A stretch of 59,771 bases of DNA from Chloroflexota bacterium (GTDB lineage Bacteria; Chloroflexota; Anaerolineae; UBA7937; B3-Chlor): NCBI GenBank assembly GCA_030613785.1, contig JAUWLF010000014.1, positions 1 through 59,771 of the forward strand, written 5' to 3'. The notes under the pieces are model-generated. The model did no database searches, was not told the DNA's origin, and worked only from the letters and a program-made list of their open reading frames with translations. Positions 9,831 through 16,703 of this stretch are shown piece by piece. A program made the translations under genes and the position numbers. Position 1 is the first letter of the stretch. Every line of letters begins with the position of its first letter.

Positions 9831-9845
9831 TCACCGTCGCTGCAT
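9831..9845 (-). other. Possible four-codon leader reading frame before the ribozyme
   Basis: A near-perfect Shine-Dalgarno sequence AAGGAGGTGA (9851-9860, minus strand) is followed five bases later by ATG CAG CGA CGG TGA. The GTGA at its end could also open a 16-codon frame that runs into the ribozyme P1 region. No protein product is implied; a ribosome standby, translation-linked folding or RNA-protection role is conjecture. Confidence 0.35.
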
Positions 9846-9875
9846 AAGCCTCACCTCCTTCCAGATACGTTCACC

Positions 9876-9904
9876 ATTATATCATCGCCCCAGCGGTCAC
9901 GCAA
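9876..9904 (-). promoter_or_regulatory. Promoter of the ribozyme-GTPase/SIS-glmS operon
   Basis: On the minus strand TATAAT (9876-9881) is preceded by a 17-base spacer and TTGCGT (9899-9904), a full consensus -10 with a half-matching -35. Transcription would begin near 9869, about 58 bases before the ribozyme cleavage site. The promoter starts immediately after the stop codon of the DUF512 gene. Confidence 0.6.
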
Positions 9905-9906
9905 GC

Positions 9907-11184
9907 CTAGCGTCTAGTTCTCAGACGCCCCAGCATCTGCCCCATGAAGCCAGCCCTGCTCACCGGAACTCCTACACGAGACTCAATCTCCCCCAGCGTC
10001 AGATCGTCCAGCGTGGCCCTCCCCGTTGCGTCGAACATGACTCTCGGCAGGAAGACCACGTCCCCTAGATCCCTCCCCGCCAAAGCCGAAACAACATCCC
10101 CCCCCGTCAGCAACCCTGAAACCGTCACCGTCGAGCCGAAGAAGTCATTCTCAACGGGCACGACCCTTATGTCAACTCCAAGGCCTCCAGTCAGTTCTTC
10201 GACCATCCGTCCGAGTATGGGCGCGACGAGTGTTCCGCAGACCACAACGCCTTTCCCCCTCGCTGGTCTGCGGTCCTCAGCCTTCACTCCCTGCCACTCA
10301 TCCAACAACTGCCGCACCAGCCCGATACCGTTCTCTAGCTGTGGAAAGCCATCATACTCCTCCGCCGGTGGCACGGGGAATCCTGCACGCAAGTATAGCT
10401 CATCCGAAGGGTACACGACGGCAACGCCGAAGCGACGCCTGTTCTCTGCCTGCCACGCCACTATCCTCTCGAGAACGGCCCGTTGCTCTTCGGCGGTGAG
10501 GAGCCGCAAGCCCGCTGCGTGATACTTCGTCAGTCCGACAGGTACTACTGCTATAGAGCGGACCGCGGGATAGAGCGCCGTCAGATCTTCCACAGTGCAT
10601 TGCAGCGACTGACCATCATTGAGCCCCGGCACCAAGACGATCTGCGTGTGCATTTCGACGCCGAGTTCTGCCAGGCGGCGCAGTTGCAGTCGAACATCGG
10701 GCAACCTGGGGTTACTGAAGATGCGACGCCTCAACTCGGGCTCGGTGGCGTGAACGGAGATGTAGAGTGGGCTGAGATGTTGCTCGGCAACGCGCTCCCA
10801 GTCCTCCTCGGTCCAGTTCGAGAGCGTGATGAAGTTGCCATGCAGAAAGGAGTACCGATAGTCATCGTCCTTGACATAGAGAGAGTGCCTCATCCCAGGA
10901 GGCATCTGATCAACAAAACAAAAGGCGCAACGGTTGTCGCACCGGCGGAGGCCATCGAAGACGTCGTCTGTGAAGTGAAGGCCGAATTCTTCGCCGTATT
11001 CCCGTTGCACCTGATAGAAGAGCCGCTGGCCGCCCCGCTCTGTCTCTAGCTGTAGCTCCTCCTCTGCAGCATAGAAATGGAAGTCAATGACATCAAGCAG
11101 GATATGGCCGTTGATGGCTATCAGCCTGTCTCCCGGCCGAAGGCCCAACCTGTCGGCCAGCCCACCCTTCTGCACGGAGACCAC
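9907..11184 (-). CDS. DUF512 radical SAM protein with N-terminal PDZ-like domain
   Basis: The 425-residue protein starts with a PDZ-like segment, GGLADRLGLRPGDRLIAING at residues 7-26. A radical SAM core follows with CDNRCAFC supplying the 4Fe-4S cysteines at 82, 86 and 89. The C-terminal half is DUF512, including GTLVAPILGRMVEEL and a second conserved block ending in MFDATGRATLDDLTL. This NifB/MoaA-related family is widespread in Firmicutes and Chloroflexota and has no established substrate. The visible start is GTG at 11184; coding-like sequence reaches back to a CTG some 30 bases upstream, so the start is uncertain. It ends the cmk-plsC operon, with 23 bases separating it from plsC. Confidence 0.85.
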   Translation of the reverse strand: MVSVQKGGLADRLGLRPGDRLIAINGHILLDVIDFHFYAAEEELQLETERGGQRLFYQVQREYGEEFGLHFTDDVFDGLRRCDNRCAFCFVDQMPPGMRHSLYVKDDDYRYSFLHGNFITLSNWTEEDWERVAEQHLSPLYISVHATEPELRRRIFSNPRLPDVRLQLRRLAELGVEMHTQIVLVPGLNDGQSLQCTVEDLTALYPAVRSIAVVPVGLTKYHAAGLRLLTAEEQRAVLERIVAWQAENRRRFGVAVVYPSDELYLRAGFPVPPAEEYDGFPQLENGIGLVRQLLDEWQGVKAEDRRPARGKGVVVCGTLVAPILGRMVEELTGGLGVDIRVVPVENDFFGSTVTVSGLLTGGDVVSALAGRDLGDVVFLPRVMFDATGRATLDDLTLGEIESRVGVPVSRAGFMGQMLGRLRTRR

Positions 11185-11207
11185 GCGACCGCCCGTGCTC
11201 CCGGTGC

Positions 11208-11951
11208 TCAGCTGCTTATGCCCCCCTTACTGAAAACCGTGCGACGACCCTTGGCCCCTCCACGCGCCACAGTGGGACGACTACCGTCATACAAACGCAC
11301 GTACTCCCCTGTGGCTGCGGACAAGTCGCTGTAGTAACCGCGGTATTCTGGTGGAAGCAGGGCCGCCAGACGATACATCATTTCGTGCGTCATCTGGCTC
11401 AACTGTTCTCTGGTCAACTTGCCCTCTCCCGGCTCGAAGATGAACGGCGTGCCCATCACCATCCCGACCTTCGTGCGCCGCAGCCTCCGAAGCTGGTCCC
11501 AGAACTTCTCCTGACCCCAGATGGCTATGGGAACAATGGGCGCGCCAGCCTTCACCGCCACATAGGATAGGCCGTCTTTGCCTTTCTGCAGAGTGTTCGT
11601 CTTGCTACGCGTTCCTTCCGGCGCTACCATGAGCACCTTTCCCTCTTCCAAGACTCGTAGAGCCGTTCGCAACGCCGTCCTATCCACTTCCCCGCGTCGC
11701 ACGGGTAAGGTGCCATAGAGCCTGAACAGAATCGCCAAAGGGGCATAGCGGTAGTTCTCCACCTTCGACATTCCCACCACCTGTCGCCTTATGAAGGCCG
11801 CTCCAATCACGGTGTCCACAAAGATCATGTGGTTCTGCACCGTGATCAGTGGTCCTTCCGCGGGCAGGTTCTCCAGCCCCTCCACCTCCAGGTCCAGAAG
11901 GATGAACATCACGAACCTCAGAACTAGATTGGCAAAGCGCTGGAACAGCAT
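11208..11951 (-). CDS. plsC: 1-acyl-sn-glycerol-3-phosphate acyltransferase
   Basis: The 247-residue protein is a PlsC-type acyltransferase. It has the catalytic NHMIFVD (HX4D) at residues 40-46, an arginine-containing substrate block (RLYGTLPVRRG) and PEGTRSKTNTLQKGKDG, then a hydrophobic VPIAIWG segment. It acylates lysophosphatidic acid to phosphatidic acid at the inner face of the membrane in phospholipid synthesis. An N-terminal hydrophobic stretch probably anchors it. It follows cmk by 15 bases; a cmk-plsC pair is common in Gram-positive-type genomes. Confidence 0.9.
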   Translation of the reverse strand: MLFQRFANLVLRFVMFILLDLEVEGLENLPAEGPLITVQNHMIFVDTVIGAAFIRRQVVGMSKVENYRYAPLAILFRLYGTLPVRRGEVDRTALRTALRVLEEGKVLMVAPEGTRSKTNTLQKGKDGLSYVAVKAGAPIVPIAIWGQEKFWDQLRRLRRTKVGMVMGTPFIFEPGEGKLTREQLSQMTHEMMYRLAALLPPEYRGYYSDLSAATGEYVRLYDGSRPTVARGGAKGRRTVFSKGGISS

Positions 11952-11966
11952 CTTCTCTAGACCTCC

Positions 11967-12677
11967 TCAGAGGGTGATCCCCTTCTCTACCCCGACACTT
12001 GCATCCTCGACAATCCCCTCCACCACTTTTAACACCTCGTCCACGGACAAGTTATCGGTGTCAACCCTGATGGCATCGTCGGCGGCCCTCAGTGGTGCCA
12101 CCGCTCTGTTGCTGTCAATCCTGTCACGACGCCTCATGGCACGCAGAATCTCCTCGTAGTCCGCGTGCTCTCCGCGCTCCAGCAGTTCAAGATACCTGCG
12201 TCTAGCCCTCTCCTCAGCCGAAGCATCGAGATAGATCTTGAGATCGGCATCGGGCATCACCACCGTGCCGATATCCCGGCCGATCATCACCACGGCGCCT
12301 TGCTGACCGATGCGCCGCTGCTGCTCGCTCAGTACCTGCCGAACCCCCGGATAAGCTGACACGGGGGACACGTGCGCGTCCACCTCAGGGCGCCGTATCT
12401 CCCACGTGACATCCTTTCCATCGGCGAGAACGGTGTATTGTCGCCCATCATCCACGGTGGGCTTGGTGATGGCTATCTCGATCTCTCGCGCCAGCGCCGT
12501 GACGCCCTCCTCGTCCCCGATGTCCACTCTCCTCTCCAAGGCCATCCAGGTGACGGCGCGGTACATAGCACCGGTGTCCAGGTACAAGTAGCCCAGGCGT
12601 CGGGCAAGAACACCGCCAATAGTGCTCTTTCCCGATGCAGCGGGGCCGTCAATGGCTATGGTTGATGGTCGTGGCAC
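11967..12677 (-). CDS. cmk: Cytidylate kinase
   Basis: The 236-residue enzyme phosphorylates CMP and dCMP with ATP in pyrimidine nucleotide recycling. The P-loop GPAASGKST lies at residues 10-18, followed by GYLYLDTGAMYRAVTW (the nucleoside-monophosphate-binding region), GRDIGTVVMPDADLKIYLDA and the lid RARRRYLEL. The length fits the bacterial family. The start is GTG at 12677, preceded by a possible 39-codon gene overlapping its first codons. It begins the cmk-plsC-DUF512 transcription unit. Confidence 0.95.
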   Translation of the reverse strand: MPRPSTIAIDGPAASGKSTIGGVLARRLGYLYLDTGAMYRAVTWMALERRVDIGDEEGVTALAREIEIAITKPTVDDGRQYTVLADGKDVTWEIRRPEVDAHVSPVSAYPGVRQVLSEQQRRIGQQGAVVMIGRDIGTVVMPDADLKIYLDASAEERARRRYLELLERGEHADYEEILRAMRRRDRIDSNRAVAPLRAADDAIRVDTDNLSVDEVLKVVEGIVEDASVGVEKGITL

Positions 12678-12775
12678 TTGATTTGCTCGAGAGTCAGCAC
12701 GATCGCCTGACTGCGCCTGAGAACGATGCCCAACAAAACAAAAGAATCCCCTTCAACATTGTAGGCCAGATTCAT
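12656..12775 (-). CDS. Possible small protein of 39 residues between M23 gene and cmk
   Basis: A short frame begins with ATGA that overlaps the stop codon of the M23 peptidase gene and ends in TAG 22 bases inside the 5' end of cmk. The product would start MNLAYNVEGDSFVLLGIVLR and have no obvious membrane helix or motif. The ATGA overlap upstream suggests translational coupling, and the frame spans the whole gap between two genes. I do not recognise a family; it may be chance. Confidence 0.35.
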   Translation of the reverse strand: MNLAYNVEGDSFVLLGIVLRRSQAIVLTLEQIKCHDHQP

Positions 12776-13797
12776 GATCCTGACAACCTAGCAAGCATTC
12801 CTCGTCGAGTCCATTCAAAGGGGTCAACCGCTATGCCCCCCACTCTGATCTCCCAGTGCAGGTGCGTGCCCGTGGACAATCCGCTGGAGCCCATGTATCC
12901 GATCACCTGGCCCACGGAGACCCGTTCTTCCTCGCTGACCGCGAAGTCCGACAGGTGGAAGTAGCAGCTATAGACCCCCAGGCCATGGTCCAGGATCACC
13001 GCGCCCCCTCTCACCTGCAAGGGTTCAGCCAACACTACGCGACCGTCACCTGCGGCAAACACCGCATCGCCTGTCTGGCCGTCCAAGTCAACGCCGGCGT
13101 GACATCCAGACCCGATGTCGTACTGTCTGATGGCGCCGTAGACGGAGGTGACGGTCAAGCTCTGCACCGGGTAGCCAAGGAGGTCCTGCCATAGCTTCTC
13201 AGGGATGAACTGAGCGTATATCGCAGCCACGCGTTCCCACTCCGCTCTGATTATCGCCGAGTCGAGCAAGTACTCCCTGTCGCTGGGCACGTCAATGACC
13301 TCTGTGGGGAACTGGGTATAGGTGACCGTCAGCGTGTCCGTGACTTGAACTACTTCACCCAGGGCGCTCTTCCCCTCAACCACCACCTCCTGAGGGCCCA
13401 ATGCACTCCAAGACGGGAAACCCGCCAGAGCCCAGTAGGTTCCATCCAATTCGACGAAGTTCAAAGGGCGATCCGCCAGCCTGCCGGTCAGATCCACCTC
13501 TCGGTTGGATTGCACCTCGATGGCAACCGTTCCTCCCTGACCCGGGTGTGATGGATACGACAGCACGGTCAAGGACAAAGGCTCAGGGGTCGGCGTAGGC
13601 GTAGGCGTGGGAGTTGGCGTGGAGGTTGGTGTGGGCGTAGGCGTGTTTGTTGGAGTAGGGGTGGGAGTGAACAGGATTGCCGCCAACGGCTCTGGGAGCG
13701 GGTAGACCACCAAGGCCAGGCCCAACCCAGCAGCGGCCGACACCACCAACAGAATGATGACGACCGTCAGGCCCCTATCCTTCATCCGCCTGTTCAA
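12772..13797 (-). CDS. Membrane-anchored M23 family endopeptidase
   Basis: The 341-residue protein has an N-terminal membrane anchor (about residues 10-32), then a Thr-Pro repeat linker (about 43-73), a beta-rich middle region, and a C-terminal LytM/M23 domain (about 225-332). Zinc ligands are visible as HAGVD and in the HLHWE (HxH) motif, with GDGRVV and GYMGSSGLSTGTHLH typical of active enzymes. It would cleave peptidoglycan cross-links or stem peptides outside the membrane. Its start overlaps the end of scpB by 23 bases. The last bases overlap a possible small gene. Confidence 0.9.
   Translation of the reverse strand: MNRRMKDRGLTVVIILLVVSAAAGLGLALVVYPLPEPLAAILFTPTPTPTNTPTPTPTSTPTPTPTPTPTPEPLSLTVLSYPSHPGQGGTVAIEVQSNREVDLTGRLADRPLNFVELDGTYWALAGFPSWSALGPQEVVVEGKSALGEVVQVTDTLTVTYTQFPTEVIDVPSDREYLLDSAIIRAEWERVAAIYAQFIPEKLWQDLLGYPVQSLTVTSVYGAIRQYDIGSGCHAGVDLDGQTGDAVFAAGDGRVVLAEPLQVRGGAVILDHGLGVYSCYFHLSDFAVSEEERVSVGQVIGYMGSSGLSTGTHLHWEIRVGGIAVDPFEWTRRGMLARLSGS
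13591..13667 (-). repeat. Short tandem repeat encoding the Thr-Pro linker
   Basis: On the plus strand the segment is made of degenerate GGCGTA/GGCGTG/GGAGTT hexamers. It encodes the alternating Thr-Pro stretch of the M23 peptidase on the minus strand. Such linkers are likely to vary in length between strains. Confidence 0.8.
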
Positions 13798-14299
13798 TCT
13801 CCCCTAGCTCCGGAAGCTCCTCCAGGTTTCCAAGCCCGAAGTACTGCAAGAACTCAAAGGTGGTGCCATACACGATGGGGCGCCCTACCGTCTCCCGGCG
13901 ACCCAGGGTTTCGATGAGTCCCCGGGCCACCAGGTTCCACAGCACTCCCTGGCAGTTGACCCCGCGGATGGCCTCTATCTCGGGACGGGTAATGGGCTGC
14001 TGATAGGCCAGTATCGCAAGGGTCTCCAAGGCAGGCACAGACAGCTTGCCCGAGAATTCAAGCCCCAGAAAGCGTTCCACATACTCAGCGGTCTCTGGAG
14101 CAGTCACCATCTGGACCCGCTCGCCCTCAGACTGGACACGCAGCCCTCGCTCTCGGTACTCGTCCGCGAGCGCGCGGACCGCCTTCCTCACCACCGACCG
14201 CTTGACCTGAAGGATCTCCGCCAGTTGGGCAACCGGGACGGGCTCATCCGCAACGAAGAGTATTCCTTCCAGTATTAACTTGGCTTCTTGGAGATCCAT
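13775..14299 (-). CDS. scpB: Segregation and condensation protein B
   Basis: ScpB is the winged-helix kleisin partner that joins ScpA and SMC in chromosome condensation. The protein starts MDLQEAKLILEGILFVADEP and contains the family signatures FSGKLSVPALETLAILAYQQ and PITRPEIEAIRGVN followed by RGLIETLGRRETVGRPIVYG. I chose ATG 14299 because this is the usual ScpB N-terminus; the frame remains open upstream to 14380 but would cross the divergent promoter. The product is about 174 residues. scpA is not in the window. Confidence 0.92.
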   Translation of the reverse strand: MDLQEAKLILEGILFVADEPVPVAQLAEILQVKRSVVRKAVRALADEYRERGLRVQSEGERVQMVTAPETAEYVERFLGLEFSGKLSVPALETLAILAYQQPITRPEIEAIRGVNCQGVLWNLVARGLIETLGRRETVGRPIVYGTTFEFLQYFGLGNLEELPELGEIEQADEG

Positions 14300-14310
14300 G
14301 GACTCGCTCT

Positions 14311-14339
14311 TTGACTCAGCGGACTGGTGTATGTATAAT
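14311..14339 (+). promoter_or_regulatory. Sigma-70-type promoter for the secreted protein gene at 14375
   Basis: TTGACT (14311-14316) and TATAAT (14334-14339) are separated by exactly 17 bases. The start codon follows 36 bases after the -10 box, with AAAGGAG before it. Confidence 0.75.
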
Positions 14340-14374
14340 GCCGTTACCCTGATCCGGGACGGAGAAAGGAGCTC

Positions 14375-14932
14375 ATGCAAACACAGAAGCGAACTCCCAG
14401 GTTGATGCTACTCTTGGCGCTCTCCGTTTTCGCACTGTCCTGCCTCCCCTGCCAGACTTCGTCTCAGATCGCTCCTACACCCGTCAGAACAGTGCCGGTG
14501 TCCACCCAAGAGGCGGAGAACCTGGTGTCCACACTCGGTGGAGAGTTGCTCCTCGACAGCGAAGGGTACTTCGTCTTGGTAGTGACAGAGGAAGAACTAA
14601 CCTCCTATGTGGCGCTGAACATGCAGGAGAGCATCACTGATCCCCAGGTTCTCCTTACCGATGGCCAGATATTTCTGTACGGCACCTTGGTCAGTCCAAT
14701 CGAAGCCCCCGTGACCGCCATCTGTTCGCTCGAAGCGGTGGACGACCAAGTTCAAGTGACCGTGGAATCCGTGGAACTGGATGGCTTCCCGATCCCACGC
14801 ACCTTCGTAGAGGCCTTCGCCCAGCAGATAGATGGATTCATTACCTTCGCACAAAGGCAGGAAAACGTCGAGATCACCGGGATTGAGATCACGGAGGGCG
14901 AGATCACGATCACGGGCAGGGTGCTTTCCTGA
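14375..14932 (+). CDS. Exported protein of unknown function, possible lipoprotein
   Basis: This 185-residue protein begins with a basic-hydrophobic signal sequence ending ALSVFALSC; the cysteine at 23 could be a lipid attachment site although the lipobox is weak. The mature part is rich in beta-strand-like alternation (ITDPQVLLTDGQIFLYGTL and VQVTVESVELDGFPIPRTF) and weakly resembles lipid-binding DUF2993/LmeA-type domains. I cannot assign a function. It is transcribed from a strong predicted promoter divergent from scpB and ends nine bases before the convergent amaP gene. Confidence 0.75.
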   Translation: MQTQKRTPRLMLLLALSVFALSCLPCQTSSQIAPTPVRTVPVSTQEAENLVSTLGGELLLDSEGYFVLVVTEEELTSYVALNMQESITDPQVLLTDGQIFLYGTLVSPIEAPVTAICSLEAVDDQVQVTVESVELDGFPIPRTFVEAFAQQIDGFITFAQRQENVEITGIEITEGEITITGRVLS

Positions 14933-14941
14933 ACCTAACCG

Positions 14942-15478
14942 TCATGTCATATCTGGATAGGGTGTGTGCTTGATATTCACTTTGATCTTGCGTAGCCTCA
15001 ACCCCATCTTTACTTCGACAACGTCCCTCGCCACCTCACAGACCTCCTCCGTCTTCGTCGGTACGTCTATGTCAGGGGCGGTTTCCAGATCGAGATCCAC
15101 GTCTATGGAATTCCGCCGAGGCTTCACCTTGGGTATCACTTCGACAACATCAGCTAGCTGATCCACGTGATACTTCAGGCGCTGCTCTATGGACTCGACG
15201 GCCAGCTCCACCTCCCCCCCACTGATCTTCTCCAGCTTCACCCTCTTGCGAGCTGGCCTCCTGACCTCCAGATACAGAACCAGGCCACAGATGATGAAGG
15301 TGATCATGCCGAGGAGGACGAGCATCACTCGGTGGAAAGTGTTGAGACCCAACAGCCCAGGTGCGAGGAACTGCTGAACGAAGCCCACGACCGCATCGGG
15401 AAAGATCAGCGCGATGGGGACGACGATCATCAGGGTCACAAACAGCAGTATTGTAATAGCCCGATTGAATGCGTTCAT
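14942..15478 (-). CDS. amaP: Alkaline shock response membrane anchor protein AmaP
   Basis: The protein has two N-terminal membrane helices (about residues 6-30 and 50-72). A cytoplasmic Asp23-like domain follows, with ISGGEVELAVESIEQRLKYH and a conserved end VVEVKMGLRLRKIKVNIKH. AmaP tethers Asp23 to the membrane in Gram-positive envelope stress responses. Two Asp23 paralogues are encoded elsewhere in the window and may be its partners. I prefer the ATG at 15478 over an adjacent GTG at 15481 because GGAGG then stands seven bases away. It lies downstream of fmt on the same strand. Confidence 0.85.
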   Translation of the reverse strand: MNAFNRAITILLFVTLMIVVPIALIFPDAVVGFVQQFLAPGLLGLNTFHRVMLVLLGMITFIICGLVLYLEVRRPARKRVKLEKISGGEVELAVESIEQRLKYHVDQLADVVEVIPKVKPRRNSIDVDLDLETAPDIDVPTKTEEVCEVARDVVEVKMGLRLRKIKVNIKHTPYPDMT

Positions 15479-15558
15479 CACCTCTCCTCCATCCTAACCT
15501 TGACGACTAGTCTTCTTCCCAAGCACCACTCGACGGGTTCCGAATGCCAGCCCGTAGC

Positions 15559-16494
15559 TCACTCGCCCAGCAGAGAGCCGACGAAATCCCTCCGTCCACG
15601 CACAAAGTCCCTGATGACCATGGCGCGTTTGCCGGCAAGCTGTATCTCTTCCAGGAGAAGCACACCTTGCCCTGTAGCCACGCCGACACCTGCGGGCAAG
15701 TCCAGCACACGGCCCGGCTGGGCCTTGCCACCCCACTCTGCCAAAGGGTCACCACGAAGAACCTTGAGCATCTTCCCTCGCCACGTGGTGTGGGCACCAG
15801 GCCGCGGATTGAAGGCCCTTATCCGCAGCCAGATCTCCGCGGCAGGCTGGGACCAATCTATCAGAGCATCCTTCTTAGAAACGGGTTTGGTGAATGTGGC
15901 CCTGTCATCATCCTGAGGTTGAGAGTCAATCCGCCCCTCCAACCAGCGGGGCAAGGTCTCGAGAAGAAGCTCGGCTCCCACAAGAGCCAGCCTCTTCTCC
16001 AGGGACCCCAGAGTGTCCTCAGGGCAGATCTCTGCGGCTCTCTGCGCCAGGATGGGGCCGGTGTCCATCCCCTCGTCCATGAGCATGATGGTGACTCCGG
16101 TCTCCTTCTCTCCCGCGAGCAACGCCCCCACTATAGGCGAGGCCCCGCGATGCTTGGGGAGCAGTGAGGGATGAACATTGACCACCCCAGCCGGTGGGAT
16201 GTTCAGCACCTCCGGGCGGAGTATCTGACCATAGGCCGCCACTACCATCACCTGCGGCTCTAGCTCTCGCAGCCGCGATACGGCCTCCTGCTGACGCAGC
16301 GACTCGGGCTGCATCAGGGGCAACCCACGAGCCAGGGCCGCCCGCTTGACCGCGGAGGCGGTCATCTTCCGACCACGGCGAGCTGGCCTATCCGGTTGCG
16401 TTACCACGGCCACAATGTCGTAGCGCTCCACCAAAGCCTCCAGAGACGGAACGGCGAAGGGAGGCGTGCCCATGAATATCAACCTTTGCCGCAT
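15559..16494 (-). CDS. fmt: Methionyl-tRNA formyltransferase
   Basis: Fmt formylates initiator Met-tRNA using 10-formyltetrahydrofolate. The 311-residue protein starts with LIFMGTPPFAVPSLEAL and has the substrate-binding loop region PARRGRKM. The active-site signature NVHPSLLPKHRGASPI is near residue 109, followed by GVTIMLMDEGMDTGPIL. The C-terminal domain carries VLRGDPL and related tRNA-binding features. The length is normal. A good promoter lies just upstream, back to back with that of recJ. Confidence 0.96.
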   Translation of the reverse strand: MRQRLIFMGTPPFAVPSLEALVERYDIVAVVTQPDRPARRGRKMTASAVKRAALARGLPLMQPESLRQQEAVSRLRELEPQVMVVAAYGQILRPEVLNIPPAGVVNVHPSLLPKHRGASPIVGALLAGEKETGVTIMLMDEGMDTGPILAQRAAEICPEDTLGSLEKRLALVGAELLLETLPRWLEGRIDSQPQDDDRATFTKPVSKKDALIDWSQPAAEIWLRIRAFNPRPGAHTTWRGKMLKVLRGDPLAEWGGKAQPGRVLDLPAGVGVATGQGVLLLEEIQLAGKRAMVIRDFVRGRRDFVGSLLGE

Positions 16495-16515
16495 CTAGCA
16501 CCTCACAACGCATAC

Positions 16516-16544
16516 ATTCTATCACAACCAGTCGTCGATTTCAA
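16516..16544 (-). promoter_or_regulatory. Promoter of fmt
   Basis: On the minus strand TTGAAA (16539-16544) and TAGAAT (16516-16521) are 17 bases apart, with the fmt start codon 21 bases beyond the -10 box. Its -35 box lies three bases from the -35 box of a divergent candidate promoter for recJ. Confidence 0.65.
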
Positions 16545-16547
16545 AAC

Positions 16548-16575
16548 TTGACTTATCGCCAATAAATGTTAGGAT
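16548..16575 (+). promoter_or_regulatory. Candidate promoter of recJ
   Basis: TTGACT (16548-16553) and TAGGAT (16570-16575) are separated by 16 bases. It would give a leader of about 120 bases before the preferred recJ start. Confidence 0.5.
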
Positions 16576-16616
16576 AGGCTCAGCGCCCTGAGCGCCGGCG
16601 GTATTCAGCAATGGAC

Positions 16617-16670
16617 GAGATCAGAAGATCTCAGCAACAGAGGAGCGAGGGAACAAAGGGCCTCGCTCCT
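16617..16670 (+). promoter_or_regulatory. Two-hairpin recJ leader, possible attenuator
   Basis: The stretch has a six-base-pair hairpin GAGATC-AGAA-GATCTC (16617-16632). A perfect ten-base-pair stem AGGAGCGAGG/CCTCGCTCCT (16641-16650 and 16661-16670) follows with a ten-base loop. The second stem is followed by TTCAT, a weak terminator tail. The presence of these structures argues that this part is untranslated leader and not the start of recJ. Confidence 0.45.
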
Positions 16671-16703
16671 TTCATAGCCTCAGCGTCCGCCGGGAGTCAT
16701 TAC

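Noticed and set aside
13591-13667. CRISPR-like short repeats
   Set aside because: The repeats are hexamers without spacers and encode a Thr-Pro linker; no CRISPR array or cas gene was seen anywhere in the window.
16611-16703. T-box leader upstream of recJ
   Set aside because: Hairpins are present, but the T-box AGGGUGGNACCGCG block and specifier-loop features are not visible.
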